A stretch of DNA of 40,348 nt from an uncultured Corynebacterium sp. (GCA_943914355.1 CALUBS010000019.1:1-40348); one strand, 5' to 3'; positions 9,129-20,030 are shown, counted from the stretch's first letter. Notes: generated by a model not told the origin, from the letters alone. Translations and numbers: made by a program.

Positions 9129-12100
9129 TTAGAAGGTGAAGTCCTCATCCAGTGGGACGGAGGCACCGGTGAATTCACCGAAGCCATCATCGCCGTAGAT
9201 GGAATCGCCGTAAGTCGGAATCGAGTATGCGGCGTTGCGCGCAGCCTCGGTCGGCTTGACGGAGATATTGCGGTAGCGCGAGATACCGGTACCGGCCGGG
9301 ATCAGCTTACCGATGATGACGTTCTCCTTGAGACCGATGAGCTTATCGGAGCGCTTGTTAATAGCGGCATCGGTAAGCACACGCGTGGTCTCCTGGAACG
9401 AAGCTGCGGACAGCCAAGACTCGGTAGCCAAGGAGGCCTTGGTAATACCCATGATCTCCGAGCGCAGCTGTGCCGGCTCCCCGCCTTCTGCGACCTGAGC
9501 AGCGTTCATTTGCTTGGCCTCAGAAAGGTCGATCAGGTTACCCGGCAGAAGCTCCGTGGTACCGGCGTCGATGACGGTACCGCGGCGCAGCATCTGGCGG
9601 ATGATGATCTCGATGTGCTTGTCGTGGATAGCCACACCCTGGGTGCGGTACACGGCCTGCACCTCGTTGATGAGGTGCTGCTCCACGCCGCGACGGCCCA
9701 GAACCTCGAGCACGTCGTGCGGGTCAGCCGCACCACGCATCAACCGGTCACCGGTCTCAACGTGGTCGCCGTCCCGCAAGGAACGCTCGATCATCGCATC
9801 CGGGTTGGACTCCATCGGGCGACGCACCTGGGCCAGGCCCTGGCGCTTGGACAGCTTCTCGTAAACCACGTCATCAGAGCCGTCATCCGGGGTAATGGTC
9901 ATGGTCCAGAAGTTACCTTCATCGGACAAGGACACGGTGCCATCCACGGAGGCAATCGGTGCGCGGTTCTTCGGGTTACGGGCCTCGAAGAGCTCCTGAA
10001 CACGCGGCAGACCACCGGTAATGTCGCCACCGACACCACCCTGGTGGAAGGTACGCATGGTCAGCTGGGTACCAGGCTCACCAATGGACTGTGCAGCCAC
10101 GATGCCGACGGCCTCGCCGATGTCGACCAACTGGCCAGAAGCCATGGACTTGCCGTAGCACTTAGCACAGACACCAGCCGGGGTCTGGCAGGTCAGCACG
10201 GAGCGAACCTTGACGTCGGTGACCTTGGCATCGAGAAGCTTCTGCGTAAGCTCCTCGGTCAAGTCTGCACCAGCCTCTGCGACGACTTCGCCGTTCTCAT
10301 CCTTCACATCGGTGGCAAGCACGCGACCGGAAGCGGAGGTCTCCCACAGCTCGGAGAGGACGACCTTGTCGCCGGAAACCTCGCCGATAGGAACGCGCAC
10401 GCCCTGGCGGGTGCCACAGTCCTCTTCGCGGACGATGACGTCCTGAGCGACGTCCACCAGACGACGGGTGAGGTAACCCGAGTCAGCGGTACGCAGCGCG
10501 GTATCGGCCAGACCCTTACGGGAACCGTGGGAGTTGTTGAAGTACTCCAGCACGGACAGGCCTTCGCGGAAGGAGGTCTTAATCGGACGGGTGATGTAAT
10601 CACCGTGCGAGTTCACAACCATGCCCTTCATACCGGCCAGCGTCCAGATCTGACGCATGTTACCGGCAGCACCCGACTTCACAATCATCGGAATTGGGTT
10701 GTAATCCGGGTAGATGTTCTCGACGGCCTCACCAACGGTGTCGGTAGCATCCTTCCACAGCTCAACCAGGCGGTCATAACGCTCGCGCTCCGTGAGAGCA
10801 CCCTGCTCCCAGTACTTACGCTCGATGCGCTCTGCTTCCTTCTCATAAGACTCGAGGATCTCGGTCTTATTCGGCAGCACCAGCACGTCAGACATCGTAA
10901 TGGTCACACCGGAACGGGTTGCCCAGTAGAAGCCAGCGTCCTTCATGTTGTCCAGAACCTGGGCCACGGTGATCATTGGGTACTTGGTGGCCAAGTCATT
11001 GACCACGTCACCAATGAGCACCTTGCCGTCGGTGCCGCCGCCCTTGCGGACCATGATGCCCTCAAGGTACGGGTAGTTCCACGGCAGCAGCTCGTTGAAC
11101 ATGATGCGGCCGATGGTGGTGTAGCCCAACCATGCCTGGCCCTTGGACCATCCATCGGGGAAGAGCTCTGCCTCGATGTCCTCTGGCGGGCGCAGGTGAT
11201 CGATGCGGACCTTGATCGGTGCCTGAAGACCAACCGTGCCACGGTCGTAGGCCATCAGGGCCTCGGCGTAGGAGGAGTACACGCCAGTAGCCGGGTAATC
11301 CTCGCCAGCCTCGCGGTAGCGACCGTTGCCGCCGATCTCGTCCTCTGCCTTGTCCATGGTGAGGTAGTACAGGCCGGTCACCATGTCCAGACGCGGCATA
11401 GCCAGCGGCTTACCGGATGCCGGGGACAGAATGTTGTTGGAAGCCAGCATCAGCACGCGAGCCTCTGCCTGTGCTTCTGCAGACAGCGGCAGGTGAACTG
11501 CCATCTGGTCACCGTCGAAGTCGGCGTTGAAGGCCTCACAGGCCAGCGGGTGCAGCTGAATTGCCTTACCCTCAACCAGCTTCGGCTCGAAGGCCTGAAT
11601 ACCCAAGCGGTGCAACGTAGGCGCACGGTTGAGCATCACAGGGTGCTCAGAAATGGCCTGCTCCAGCACGTCCCAAACCTCTGGGCGCTGGCGCTCCACC
11701 ATGCGCTTTGCAGACTTGATGTTCTGGGCGTAGTCGTTTTCGACCAAGCGCTTCATAACGAAGGGCTTGAACAGCTCGAGTGCCATCAGCTTCGGCAAAC
11801 CACACTCGTGCAGCTTCAGCTGCGGGCCGACGATAATAACGGAACGACCGGAGTAGTCCACGCGCTTACCCAGCAGGTTCTGGCGGAAACGACCCTGCTT
11901 ACCCTTGAGCAAGTCAGACAGAGACTTCAACGGGCGGTTGCCCGGGCCGGTAACCGGACGGCCACGGCGGCCGTTATCGAAGAGCGCGTCAACAGACTCC
12001 TGCAGCATGCGCTTCTCGTTATTCACGATGATCTCTGGTGCACCCAGGTCAATCATGCGCTTCAGGCGGTTATTGCGGTTGATAACGCGGCGGTACAGGT

Positions 12101-13124
12101 CATTCAGATCCGAGGTGGCGAAGCGGCCACCGTCCAGCTGCACCATCGGGCGCAGCTCAGGCGGGATAACCGGAATTGCGTCCAGCACCATGCCTGCCGG
12201 GTCATTGCCGGAGTTCAGGAATGCGGCAACAACCTTGAGGCGCTTAAGCGCGCGCATCTTCTTTTGGCCCTTGCCGTTGTTGATGATCTCACGCAGCTCC
12301 TCGGCCTCTGCCTCGAGGTCGAAATTGCGTACCAAGGTCTGGATGGCTTCTGCACCCATGCCGCCGGTGAAGTAATCCTCGTAGCGGTCAACCAGCTCTT
12401 CGTAAATGGTCTCATCGATGACCATCTGCTTCGGAGCAAGCTTCAGGAAGGTGTTCCAGATTTCATCCAAGCGCGCGACCTCGCGCTCGCCGCGCTCGCG
12501 GATGTGCTGCATTTCCTTATCGGCAGCGTTCTGTACCTTCTTGCGGGCATCGGCACGCGCACCGGCTGCCTCCAGTTCTGCCAAGTCGGACTCGAGCTTG
12601 GAAGCGCGCTCTGCGATCTCGGACTCGGTATCGTCCTCAACGTCCTTCTTTTCCAGCAGCATTTCTGCTTCCAGAGTGGACTGGTCGTTGTGGCGAGCCT
12701 CTTCATCAACCGAGGTGATGATGTTGGCAGCGAAGTAGATGATGCGCTCAAGGTCCTTCGGAGCCAGGTCCAGCAGGTAGCCTAGGCGGGAAGGAACGCC
12801 CTTGAAGTACCAGATGTGGGTTACCGGAGCGGCCAGTTCAATGTGGCCCATGCGCTCACGGCGCACCTTGGACTTGGTGACCTCTACGCCGCAACGCTCA
12901 CAGATGATGCCCTTGTAACGGACGCGCTTGTACTTACCACAAGCACACTCCCAGTCACGGGTAGGTCCGAAAATGCGCTCGCAGAACAAGCCGTCCTTTT
13001 CCGGCTTCAGCGTGCGGTAGTTAATGGTCTCGGGCTTTTTAACCTCGCCCTTAGACCAGCGACGGATATCGTCAGCAGTGGCCAGACCGATGCGGAGCTC
13101 GTCGAAGAGATTTACGTCAAACAC
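9129..13124 (-). CDS. rpoC: DNA-directed RNA polymerase beta' subunit
   Basis: The beta' subunit carries the RNA polymerase active-site magnesium. I chose GTG at 13124 ((V/M)[18 protein letters not shown]), preceded by AGGGAG at about 8-9 nt; this gives 1,331 residues and matches the corynebacterial N-terminus, whereas the frame upstream is only a short non-conserved run. The N-terminal zinc site CxCxn CxxC ([20 protein letters not shown]) is present. The catalytic [12 protein letters not shown] has aspartates at residues 535, 537 and 539, and the second zinc cluster is intact. It follows rpoB after 132 bp that include a strong hairpin. Confidence 0.98.
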   Translation of the reverse strand: MFDVNLFDELRIGLATADDIRRWSKGEVKKPETINYRTLKPEKDGLFCERIFGPTRDWECACGKYKRVRYKGIICERCGVEVTKSKVRRERMGHIELAAPVTHIWYFKGVPSRLGYLLDLAPKDLERIIYFAANIITSVDEEARHNDQSTLEAEMLLEKKDVEDDTESEIAERASKLESDLAELEAAGARADARKKVQNAADKEMQHIRERGEREVARLDEIWNTFLKLAPKQMVIDETIYEELVDRYEDYFTGGMGAEAIQTLVRNFDLEAEAEELREIINNGKGQKKMRALKRLKVVAAFLNSGNDPAGMVLDAIPVIPPELRPMVQLDGGRFATSDLNDLYRRVINRNNRLKRMIDLGAPEIIVNNEKRMLQESVDALFDNGRRGRPVTGPGNRPLKSLSDLLKGKQGRFRQNLLGKRVDYSGRSVIIVGPQLKLHECGLPKLMALELFKPFVMKRLVENDYAQNIKSAKRMVERQRPEVWDVLEQAISEHPVMLNRAPTLHRLGIQAFEPKLVEGKAIQLHPLACEAFNADFDGDQMAVHLPLSAEAQAEARVLMLASNNILSPASGKPLAMPRLDMVTGLYYLTMDKAEDEIGGNGRYREAGEDYPATGVYSSYAEALMAYDRGTVGLQAPIKVRIDHLRPPEDIEAELFPDGWSKGQAWLGYTTIGRIMFNELLPWNYPYLEGIMVRKGGGTDGKVLIGDVVNDLATKYPMITVAQVLDNMKDAGFYWATRSGVTITMSDVLVLPNKTEILESYEKEAERIERKYWEQGALTERERYDRLVELWKDATDTVGEAVENIYPDYNPIPMIVKSGAAGNMRQIWTLAGMKGMVVNSHGDYITRPIKTSFREGLSVLEYFNNSHGSRKGLADTALRTADSGYLTRRLVDVAQDVIVREEDCGTRQGVRVPIGEVSGDKVVLSELWETSASGRVLATDVKDENGEVVAEAGADLTEELTQKLLDAKVTDVKVRSVLTCQTPAGVCAKCYGKSMASGQLVDIGEAVGIVAAQSIGEPGTQLTMRTFHQGGVGGDITGGLPRVQELFEARNPKNRAPIASVDGTVSLSDEGNFWTMTITPDDGSDDVVYEKLSKRQGLAQVRRPMESNPDAMIERSLRDGDHVETGDRLMRGAADPHDVLEVLGRRGVEQHLINEVQAVYRTQGVAIHDKHIEIIIRQMLRRGTVIDAGTTELLPGNLIDLSEAKQMNAAQVAEGGEPAQLRSEIMGITKASLATESWLSAASFQETTRVLTDAAINKRSDKLIGLKENVIIGKLIPAGTGISRYRNISVKPTEAARNAAYSIPTYGDSIYGDDGFGEFTGASVPLDEDFTF

Positions 13125-13202
13125 GTAATGTCTCCCTTTCATCCTCGTCATCTGAGGAATTGATGGCTTTTAATGAATTAATCTTTATTGCCCGCCCGCG
13201 GC

Positions 13203-13227
13203 GGTCCCGGTGTTAGGCACCGGAACC
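13203..13227 (-). other. Intercistronic rpoB-rpoC hairpin
   Basis: ggtcccggtg (13203-13212) and caccggaacc (13218-13227) form a 10-bp stem with one G-U pair and a 5-nt loop, 29 bp after the rpoB stop. There is no U-tract, so it is better read as an RNA processing or stability element than as a terminator. Confidence 0.55.
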
Positions 13228-13256
13228 ATGCATTCCGCAGTGGACCGAGAATCTAT

Positions 13257-16200
13257 TTAGGCGATGTCTGCGGAAGAGCCCTCATCGCGGGACAAGTTAA
13301 TGCCAAGCGATGGGCTATCCATGTCATCGTCATCAGAGCCAGACAGCTCCATCGGAGTGCCGTCGGTGGAAAGAACTTCCACGTTCAGGCACAGGGACTG
13401 CAGCTCCTTGAGCAACACCTTGAAGGACTCAGGGATGCCCGGATCTGGGATGTTGTCGCCCTTCACGATGGCCTCGTAGACCTTCACGCGGCCCACCACG
13501 TCATCGGACTTAATGGTCAAGAGCTCCTGCAGGGTGTAGGCAGCGCCATAAGCCTGCATTGCCCACACCTCCATCTCACCGAAGCGCTGGCCACCGAACT
13601 GAGCCTTACCACCCAGTGGCTGCTGGGTAATCATGGAGTAAGGACCAGTGGAACGAGCGTGAATCTTCTCATCAACCAGGTGGTGCAGCTTGAGCATGTA
13701 CATGTAGCCCACGGAGATGGGGTACTTGTACGGCTCGCCCGAGCGGCCATCGAAAAGCGTGGCCTTACCGTGCTCATTGACCAGTACGTCGCCGTCGCGG
13801 TTCGGGCGGGACGATGCCAACAGGCGCTCGATCTCGTGGTTGGTAGCACCATCGAAGACCGGGGTGGCGGTCAGGGAGTCCGCAGGGACATCGTAAAGCT
13901 CTTCCGGCAAGGTCTTGAGGAGCTCGGCGTTAGCCGGATCCTCGGTGTCGACCTTCCAACCAGCGTGAGCCAGCCAGCCCAAGTGCAACTCAAGCACCTG
14001 GCCGATGTTCATACGACGCGGCACACCGTGGGTGTTCAGCAGGATGTCCACCGGGGTGCCATCCTCCATGAACGGCATATCCTCTGGCGGCAGGATCTTG
14101 CCCACAACACCCTTGTTGCCGTGGCGGCCGGCCATCTTATCGCCGTCCTGGATCTTGCGCTTTTGTGCCACGTACACGCGGATCATCTCGTTGACGCCAG
14201 GTGCCAGGTCGTCGTCATCATCGCGGGAGAAGCGAGCAACGCCAATAACCTTGCCCACCTCACCGTGCGGAACCTTCATGGAGGTATCGCGCACCTCGCG
14301 GGCCTTCTCACCGAAGATGGCGCGCAGCAGGCGCTCTTCCGGAGTCAGCTCGGTCTCACCCTTCGGGGTGACCTTACCCACTAGGATATCGCCGGCACGA
14401 ACGTCAGCACCGATACGGATGATGCCGCGCTCATCGAGGTCGCTCAAGACATCCTCAGCGACGTTTGGAATTTCGCGGGTGATTTCCTCGGCGCCCAGCT
14501 TGGTGTCACGAGCATCGATCTCGTGCTCTTCGATGTGGACGGAGGTCAGGATGTCCTCCTCCACGATGCGCTGGTTAAGGATGATGGCGTCCTCGTAGTT
14601 GTGGCCTTCCCACGGCATGAACGCAACCAGCAGGTTGCGGCCGAGCGACATCTCACCATTATGGGTACCTGGGCCATCGGCCAAAACCTGGCCGGCCTCT
14701 ACGCGCTGTCCCATGGACACCAGCGGGGTCTGGTTGTAGTTGGTGCCCTGGTTGGTGCGCTCGAACTTACGCAGGATGTAGGTATCGCGCTGACCCTCAT
14801 CGTCCATAATGGTAATGACGTCAGCGGTAACGTTTTCAACCACACCGGCCTTTGGCGTGATGACGACGTCACCAGCGTCGTAGGCAGCGCGCTGCTCCAT
14901 ACCGGTACCCACCAGTGGGGCCTCGGAACGAACCAGCGGAACCGCCTGCTTCTGCATGTTCGCACCCATCAAGGCACGGTTAGCATCGTCGTGCTCCAAG
15001 AACGGAATCATGGCGGTACCAACGGAGACCATCTGGCGCGGGGAAACGTCAACGTAGTCCACACCGGAGGCATCGGTCACTCCGATGTCACCTTCCTTCA
15101 AGCGGACCTCGATGCGCTCGCCGATCAAACGGCCTTCCTCGTCCTGCTCAACCTCGGCCTGAGCAATGGCGAAGCGGTCCTCCTCATCAGCGGTGAGGTA
15201 TTCCACTTGGTCCGTAACCTTGCCGTCAACGACCTTGCGGTACGGGGTCTCGATGAAGCCGAAGGGGTTCACGCGGGCGTAGGACGCCAGCGCACCAATC
15301 AGACCAATGTTTGGACCCTCAGGGGTCTCAATCGGGCACATGCGGCCGTAGTGCGAAGCGTGCACGTCTCGCACCTCAATGCCGGCGCGCTCACGGGACA
15401 GACCACCTGGGCCCAGTGCGGACAAGCGACGCTTGTGGGTCAGGCCAGACAGGGAGTTGTTGTGGTCCATGAACTGCGAGAGCTGCGAAGTACCAAAGAA
15501 CTCGCGGATAGCAGCAGAGACCGGGCGCACGTTAATCAGGGACGTCGGCGTGATGGACTCGGCGTCCTGGGTGGTCATGCGCTCGCGCACGACGCGTTCC
15601 ATGCGGGACAGGCCAACACGGACCTGGTTCTGGATGAGCTCACCCACGGTGCGCAGACGACGGTTGCCAAAGTGGTCGATGTCGTCGGTGTTCAGCGAGA
15701 TCATCTCGCCGTTTGGTGCCTTCATCTCACGCTCGCCAACGTGCAGGCGTACCAAGTACTCCAGGGTGACGGCGATGTCTTCTTCAGTCAGGGTCATCAG
15801 ACCGTCGTGGTCGCCGCCAAGGCCCAGCTTGCGGTTGGCCTTGTAGCGGCCAACCTTGGCAAGGTCATAGCGCTTAGCGCGGAAGAAGGAGTTATCCAAC
15901 AAGGACTGCGCCAACTCGCGGGTAGGCTGCTCGCCCGGGCGCTGCTTGCGGTAGATCTCCAGCAGCGCTTCATCGGTGTTGGATACACCGTCAGATTCTA
16001 GGGTGGACATCATGAGCTCAGAGAAGCTGAAGCGCTCCCTGATCTGCTCCTCGGTCCAACCCAGTGCCTTCAACAGGACGGTTACCGGCTGGCGGCGCTT
16101 GCGGTCAATGCGCACGCCGACGGTATCGCGCTTGTCCACGTCGAACTCCAGCCAAGCACCGCGGGAAGGAATAATCTTCACGGAGTGCAGCGGGCGTTCG

Positions 16201-16751
16201 GTGGACTTATCGATGGAACGATCGAAGTACACACCCGGGGAACGCACCAGCTGGGAGACGATGACGCGCTCGGTACCGTTCACGATGAAGGTACCCATAT
16301 CCGTCATGATCGGGAAGTCACCGATGAAGACGGTCTGCGACTTAATCTCTTGGGTGTCGTTATTAATGAACTCTGCGGTCACGTACAGCGGCGCGGAGTA
16401 GTTGATGTCCTTTTCTTTACACTCATCGACGGTGTTTTTCACCGGCTCGAAGCGAGGCTCCGACAAGGACAGGGACATATTGCCCGAGTAGTCCTGAATC
16501 GGCGAGAGCTCTTCGAGGATATCCTCAAGGCCACTCGTCACGCGTGCGTCATCGCCGCGCTCAGCCTGCTCACGCTCGCGCCATTCCGGCGAGCCGACGA
16601 GCCAAGCAAAGGAATCGAGTTGTACGTCAAGGAGGCCCGGCAGGGCGATAGGCTCGCTAATTTTCGCAAACGAGTATCGCTTCGGGGCTCCGGGGATATT
16701 GGCCACTGACTTGGTCTGGCGGGAGACTGCCAAGATGGGTCCTTCCAGCAC
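13257..16751 (-). CDS. rpoB: DNA-directed RNA polymerase beta subunit
   Basis: A 1,164-residue beta subunit, full length for actinobacteria, starting with GTG as (V/M)[14 protein letters not shown]. The rifampicin region is readable around residues 421-446: [20 protein letters not shown]. Asp429, His439 and Ser444 (E. coli 516, 526, 531) are wild type, so rifampicin susceptibility is expected. His430 sits where E. coli and M. tuberculosis have Gln (E. coli 517). The C-terminal [17 protein letters not shown] core ([23 protein letters not shown]) is intact. It is first in rpoB-rpoC, with its own upstream promoter and a leader of about 175 nt. Confidence 0.99.
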   Translation of the reverse strand: MLEGPILAVSRQTKSVANIPGAPKRYSFAKISEPIALPGLLDVQLDSFAWLVGSPEWREREQAERGDDARVTSGLEDILEELSPIQDYSGNMSLSLSEPRFEPVKNTVDECKEKDINYSAPLYVTAEFINNDTQEIKSQTVFIGDFPIMTDMGTFIVNGTERVIVSQLVRSPGVYFDRSIDKSTERPLHSVKIIPSRGAWLEFDVDKRDTVGVRIDRKRRQPVTVLLKALGWTEEQIRERFSFSELMMSTLESDGVSNTDEALLEIYRKQRPGEQPTRELAQSLLDNSFFRAKRYDLAKVGRYKANRKLGLGGDHDGLMTLTEEDIAVTLEYLVRLHVGEREMKAPNGEMISLNTDDIDHFGNRRLRTVGELIQNQVRVGLSRMERVVRERMTTQDAESITPTSLINVRPVSAAIREFFGTSQLSQFMDHNNSLSGLTHKRRLSALGPGGLSRERAGIEVRDVHASHYGRMCPIETPEGPNIGLIGALASYARVNPFGFIETPYRKVVDGKVTDQVEYLTADEEDRFAIAQAEVEQDEEGRLIGERIEVRLKEGDIGVTDASGVDYVDVSPRQMVSVGTAMIPFLEHDDANRALMGANMQKQAVPLVRSEAPLVGTGMEQRAAYDAGDVVITPKAGVVENVTADVITIMDDEGQRDTYILRKFERTNQGTNYNQTPLVSMGQRVEAGQVLADGPGTHNGEMSLGRNLLVAFMPWEGHNYEDAIILNQRIVEEDILTSVHIEEHEIDARDTKLGAEEITREIPNVAEDVLSDLDERGIIRIGADVRAGDILVGKVTPKGETELTPEERLLRAIFGEKAREVRDTSMKVPHGEVGKVIGVARFSRDDDDDLAPGVNEMIRVYVAQKRKIQDGDKMAGRHGNKGVVGKILPPEDMPFMEDGTPVDILLNTHGVPRRMNIGQVLELHLGWLAHAGWKVDTEDPANAELLKTLPEELYDVPADSLTATPVFDGATNHEIERLLASSRPNRDGDVLVNEHGKATLFDGRSGEPYKYPISVGYMYMLKLHHLVDEKIHARSTGPYSMITQQPLGGKAQFGGQRFGEMEVWAMQAYGAAYTLQELLTIKSDDVVGRVKVYEAIVKGDNIPDPGIPESFKVLLKELQSLCLNVEVLSTDGTPMELSGSDDDDMDSPSLGINLSRDEGSSADIA

Positions 16752-16934
16752 CTCACGCGGATTGCTACTCGCCCTGGCCGACGAGCAGCAAAACCGCTGG
16801 TAATTTTAGCATTCGGTCTGCTGTGGAGTGTCTGGGTTCAGAATGCACAAAATCACCTTGTCAAGTCGGTTTTGCCATCACCAACCCGAAAGGCTAAATG
16901 TGCACCGAAGATCCAGATTCCAGCGCAACGAATT

Positions 16935-16963
16935 AGTGTATAGGAAAAACTCAGGTATGTAAA
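16935..16963 (-). promoter_or_regulatory. rpoB promoter
   Basis: On the minus strand TTTACA (16958-16963) and TACACT (16935-16940) are separated by exactly 17 nt, which would start the transcript near 16928. The rest of the 375-bp gap (16752-17126) holds a partial hairpin at 17029-17054 (acgcggcag with ctgcaccgcgt) and no gene. Confidence 0.65.
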
Positions 16964-17126
16964 GACACACCACTCTTAAGGCTTTTTCATTCCGCGTTCG
17001 GGGGCAAGCTCTCGCTCGCCGCTGCGCCAACGCGGCAGTAATGCTGCACCGCGTCTATCGCGGCAACCACAAGCACCGTACCACTAAAAACTCATGCAAC
17101 CGCAACCCGAACCACACTTAAGGCTC

Positions 17127-18140
17127 TTAGCTGGAACTTTGCCTAGCTATTTGGGTGACGTTTTTCTTTCCGCGACGGCGTACATGCTTGTTTTTACGGT
17201 CATATATTCCAAGTGCCCCAATGACCCCAATAAAGGTAAGCAAGATACCGATTCCTAGGGCTACCCAGCGCGCGATCTCCGCCACGTGGTTGCGTGGGAA
17301 TGATTCTGCTTCCGCGATGAGCGCCGCACGGCTTTCCTGTGAAGTGGAACCATTAAAGACAAAGGCTCGCTCGCGCCCTACCCCCTCGCGATCCGCGTAG
17401 TAGTCATCGATATCCATATCCATGCCCACCACCAAGCCGGTGGCTTGGTCGACGTAGAAGTCTCGGCTGCCCGAGTGCATCAAATAACCAGGTTCTTGAC
17501 CCCCATCTTCCTTGGGGAAGGAGGTGGTATTGCCATCGGCGGCATACAGCTGCGCTACGTTCGTTGGTTCAATTTCCTGGTGATAGCGATACACCGTGCG
17601 GCCTTCTATGTCAGTTTCTTCTTCAAAGACCGCGTCCACCGCCTTGCGCAGGGTGGGGTCAAAAACCGGGTAGTTCGTTTTCTCCGCATCCGCTGGGAAT
17701 TTCAGCCAGTACCCGTCGATGGCCACCTGATCTTCGGGGCTAGCCAAAGTGTGGCTCAGGCTGGCTTCTGCCTCTGCCTCACCGCTCAGGCGGTCCATGG
17801 GATAGGTCCACACCTGCGCCTGGCTTAAATCGTCGATGCCCTGACCATCGCCGCGCAGGCGCGTCTCCCCTATGCGCAGCGTCGCGGTATCTTCATCTGA
17901 AGGCTCTTGGATGCTCGCATTAATCTGGTAGGTCATCGGCCCAGAATAAGGCGACGTGCCATCCTTATTGACCACTTGGGAATCCGCGGAGTCATCCTTA
18001 AGGGTCCACGCGGTGTTTTTGAGTTCCAACGGCAACCGCGGCGAGAAATCCAAAAACGCCGGCGCCGCTACTCCGGCGGCCACCAGCGCTACGCCGAGGC
18101 CAAGTAAAAGGACGGAAAAGATGCGGGACTTGGGCAGCAT
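17127..18140 (-). CDS. DUF3068 family membrane-anchored protein
   Basis: A 337-residue protein from ATG 18140 (MLPKSRIFSVLLLG). An N-terminal hydrophobic segment at about residues 7-29 serves as signal anchor. A large, mostly beta-type extracytoplasmic region follows. A second membrane segment (WVALGIGILLTFIGVIGALGIY) and a short basic tail (RKNKHVRRRGKK) end the protein. The architecture and the YRYHQEIEPTNVAQLY / GLVVGMDMDIDDYY segments fit DUF3068, often labelled porin PorA family in actinobacterial genomes; its biochemical role is unknown. A -10-like TAGAAT ends 8 nt before the ATG and no Shine-Dalgarno is visible. An in-frame TTG at 18170 is an alternative start. Confidence 0.8.
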   Translation of the reverse strand: MLPKSRIFSVLLLGLGVALVAAGVAAPAFLDFSPRLPLELKNTAWTLKDDSADSQVVNKDGTSPYSGPMTYQINASIQEPSDEDTATLRIGETRLRGDGQGIDDLSQAQVWTYPMDRLSGEAEAEASLSHTLASPEDQVAIDGYWLKFPADAEKTNYPVFDPTLRKAVDAVFEEETDIEGRTVYRYHQEIEPTNVAQLYAADGNTTSFPKEDGGQEPGYLMHSGSRDFYVDQATGLVVGMDMDIDDYYADREGVGRERAFVFNGSTSQESRAALIAEAESFPRNHVAEIARWVALGIGILLTFIGVIGALGIYDRKNKHVRRRGKKNVTQIARQSSS

Positions 18141-18168
18141 GGGGGCTAATTCTACAGCGCTAGCCCCC
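18141..18168 (-). promoter_or_regulatory. Inverted repeat and -10 box abutting the DUF3068 gene start
   Basis: gggggcta (18141-18148) and tagccccc (18161-18168) form a perfect 8-bp inverted repeat ending exactly at the ATG. On the minus strand TAGAAT lies between the arms, 8 nt before the ATG. It could be a leaderless promoter overlapped by an operator, or an RNA hairpin if transcription starts upstream. Confidence 0.4.
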
Positions 18169-18216
18169 AAATCCTAGTTTCTACAGGCGGGCTCGAGCGG
18201 ACTAAACCTAAGATTC

Positions 18217-18552
18217 CTACGCCATGTGCTTATCCCAGGCAATAATGCCGCTCGTGTCCGTCGTGCGCCGAGCGCACCAAAGGTCATATTCTTCTTGCAA
18301 TCCCAACCAGAATTCGGCGGAATTGCCAAAATATGCCGAAAGACGCAAAGCCATATCCGCGCTCAATCCAATTCGCCCTCGGACAAGCTTCGAAATCTGG
18401 GATTTGCTGCTAAAAACGTCCTTCGCCAAGCGATATTGAGTAATACCTAAAGGCGTTAAAAACTCTTCGCTTAATACCTCACCTGGGTGCGGCACAGGGA
18501 CTATGTCCAGTGCTCCTTCAGACCCATTAGTGGTAATCGATGAAGTCAACAT
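18217..18552 (-). CDS. higA: HigA-type antitoxin (XRE family)
   Basis: A 111-residue helix-turn-helix protein. It has the HigA signature HPGEVLSEEFLTPLGITQYRLAKDV near residues 22-46, followed by the recognition region SSKSQISKLVRGRIGLSADMALRLSAYFGNSAEFWLGLQ. HigA antitoxins bind and neutralise HigB and repress their own operon. The gene overlaps the end of higB by 26 bp, the toxin-first order typical of hig systems. Local GC is lower than in the ribosomal genes on either side, consistent with acquisition. Confidence 0.9.
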   Translation of the reverse strand: MLTSSITTNGSEGALDIVPVPHPGEVLSEEFLTPLGITQYRLAKDVFSSKSQISKLVRGRIGLSADMALRLSAYFGNSAEFWLGLQEEYDLWCARRTTDTSGIIAWDKHMA

Positions 18553-18805
18553 CGATAGCTCCCTTCTCTGTCCACCGGAAAATTATCCTCCACTGTGCAT
18601 TTACTCGAATCGAATAAAAGCCTTCGAACTGACCTCTAAGCTTTTCCAGGTGATTCGCTGGCGGAACTCTTAAATCAGAAACTGTCGCAGATCGATCAAT
18701 CATGATCAACTTCCGGCGTAATACTTTCCGCAATTCAGGAGGTACGTACTTGGGCGATTTACCATTAATGTGAAACAGCTCTAAGCTATCTCTCCTAAAT
18801 TCCAC
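18527..18805 (-). CDS. higB: HigB-type toxin (RelE/ParE superfamily)
   Basis: A 92-residue small basic protein starting with GTG ((V/M)EFRRDSLELF). The C-terminal half, LEKLRGQFEGFYSIRVNAQWRI followed by IFRW and VDFIDYH, is typical of HigB: ribosome-dependent mRNA interferases with conserved Arg, Trp and His near the C-terminus. It is translationally overlapped by higA. By hand count GC is about 43-47% over 18541-18660, below the neighbouring genes. Target and activity are inferred from family only. Confidence 0.88.
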   Translation of the reverse strand: MEFRRDSLELFHINGKSPKYVPPELRKVLRRKLIMIDRSATVSDLRVPPANHLEKLRGQFEGFYSIRVNAQWRIIFRWTEKGAIDVDFIDYH

Positions 18806-18813
18806 AATCCTAT

Positions 18814-18824
18814 AGTGTCACACT
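18814..18824. promoter_or_regulatory. Putative HigA operator
   Basis: A perfect palindrome, AGTGT-C-ACACT, lies 9 bp upstream of the higB start and overlaps a TATAGG-like -10 region. HigA and related antitoxins usually repress through such palindromes; the match here is positional inference. Confidence 0.45.
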
Positions 18825-18910
18825 TTGAAACTTGAGTCTACCGCTGAGACAATCATTATTAGAGTCGTCGCAACGACCCACTAAGCTCAAGGAACCCGCA
18901 AAACGGGAGA

Positions 18911-18953
18911 AACCCCCATCTCCCACCGCATTTAGCGCGGTAAGAGTGGGGGC
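18911..18953 (-). terminator. Terminator downstream of rplL
   Basis: A long stem-loop pairs cccccatctcccaccgc with gcggtaagagtggggg (a few mismatches), 26 bp after the rplL stop. On the minus strand it is followed by TTTCTCCCGTTTT. It ends the rplJ-rplL transcript and isolates it from higBA. Confidence 0.75.
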
Positions 18954-18978
18954 TTCGAAAGCGTGAAGCTCAGTTAAA

Positions 18979-19368
18979 TTACTTGAGCTCGACGGAAGCG
19001 CCAGCCTCTTCCAGCTTGGTCTTAGCAGCCTCAGCGTCGTCCTTGGAAGCGCCTTCGATGATGGCCTTAGGTGCACCCTCAACCATTTCCTTAGCTTCCT
19101 TCAGGCCCAGGCCGGAAACGAGCTCGCGGACAGCCTTAATAACGCCGATCTTCTTAGCGCCAGCGTCGGTCAGAACGACGTCGAACTCGGTCTGCTCCTC
19201 AGCAGCGGAAGCGCCGCCCTCAGCCGGGGCGCCCGGTGCAGCAGCGGCAACCGGTGCAGCAGCCTCAACGTCGAAGACGTCCTCGAATTCCTTAACGAAC
19301 TCAGACAGTTCGATGAGGGTCATTTCCTTGAAAGCTTCAATGAGCTCGTCCTTGGTGAGCTTAGCCAT
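18979..19368 (-). CDS. rplL: 50S ribosomal protein L7/L12
   Basis: Forms the flexible ribosomal stalk that recruits translational GTPases. I chose ATG at 19368 ([16 protein letters not shown]), giving 129 residues; upstream in-frame codons fall in the rplJ-rplL spacer. It has the N-terminal dimerisation helices, an Ala/Pro-rich hinge (residues about 35-58) and the C-terminal domain with [22 protein letters not shown]. An acidic protein, downstream of rplJ by 88 bp. Confidence 0.98.
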   Translation of the reverse strand: MAKLTKDELIEAFKEMTLIELSEFVKEFEDVFDVEAAAPVAAAAPGAPAEGGASAAEEQTEFDVVLTDAGAKKIGVIKAVRELVSGLGLKEAKEMVEGAPKAIIEGASKDDAEAAKTKLEEAGASVELK

Positions 19369-19456
19369 GATGGCAAGTCCTTTCTGTGTTGTGTGCTTGT
19401 TCCCCGGTGATGGGGTAACAGGCACGGTGTTTTATGTGTGCGTCTTTTGTGACGAC

Positions 19457-19978
19457 TTAAGCTTCTGCTTCCTTCTTGTCCTGCAGAGCAACAACGGTGC
19501 GAACCGCCTTGGTTGCAGGAGCGTTGAAGACAGCGGCTGCCTTCGCCATAGAACCCTTCATAGCGCCAGCCAGCTTTGCGAGGGTGGTCTCGCGGTTGTC
19601 CAGCTTGGCGATGGCCTGAACCTGCTCCGCAGACAATGCGTCGCCGTCCATGTAGCCACCCTTGATGACGAGTGCCTTGTTGTCATCAGCAAACTTGGTG
19701 ATGACCTTCGCAGCATCTACTGCCTCGCCCTTGATGAACGCAATTGCGGTCGGGCCAGTCAGCAAATCATCAAGACCTTCGATGCCAGCTTCGTTGGCAG
19801 CGATCTTGAAGAGGGTGTTCTTGGCGACGGAGTAGTCAACGTCAAAGCCCAGGTTGTTACGCAGCTCCTGCAGCTGGGATACGGTCAGGCCGCGGTACTC
19901 AGTCAAAACGACGGAGCTAGAATCGGCCAGCTTCTCCTTCAGCTCTGCCAAGTCTGCAGTGTTCTTTGGGTTTGCCAT
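19457..19978 (-). CDS. rplJ: 50S ribosomal protein L10
   Basis: L10 anchors L7/L12 dimers to the ribosome. The 173-residue protein begins MANPKNTADLAELKEKL and shows the conserved EYRGLTVSQLQELR and VAKNTLFKIA segments; the C-terminal helix is the L12-binding part. A GGAAGGAGG ribosome binding site precedes it. The L10-L12 complex normally regulates this operon by binding its leader, and a leader with an attenuator-like hairpin is present here. Confidence 0.98.
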   Translation of the reverse strand: MANPKNTADLAELKEKLADSSSVVLTEYRGLTVSQLQELRNNLGFDVDYSVAKNTLFKIAANEAGIEGLDDLLTGPTAIAFIKGEAVDAAKVITKFADDNKALVIKGGYMDGDALSAEQVQAIAKLDNRETTLAKLAGAMKGSMAKAAAVFNAPATKAVRTVVALQDKKEAEA

Positions 19979-20030
19979 TGTCTCTCGCCTCCTTCCAAAA
20001 CATCTCTTTTATTTTCCGCCGGGGCCTTCC

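Noticed and set aside
9510..12785. Plus-strand open frame of 1,091 codons opposite rpoC
   Set aside because: It is antisense to rpoC with all its conserved motifs. The long antisense frame follows from high GC and codon bias; its translation is low-complexity and unlike any protein.
14523..16001. Long plus-strand open frame opposite rpoB (also 13188-14384)
   Set aside because: Same cause: antisense shadow of rpoB, with His/Val/Leu-rich non-protein-like translation.
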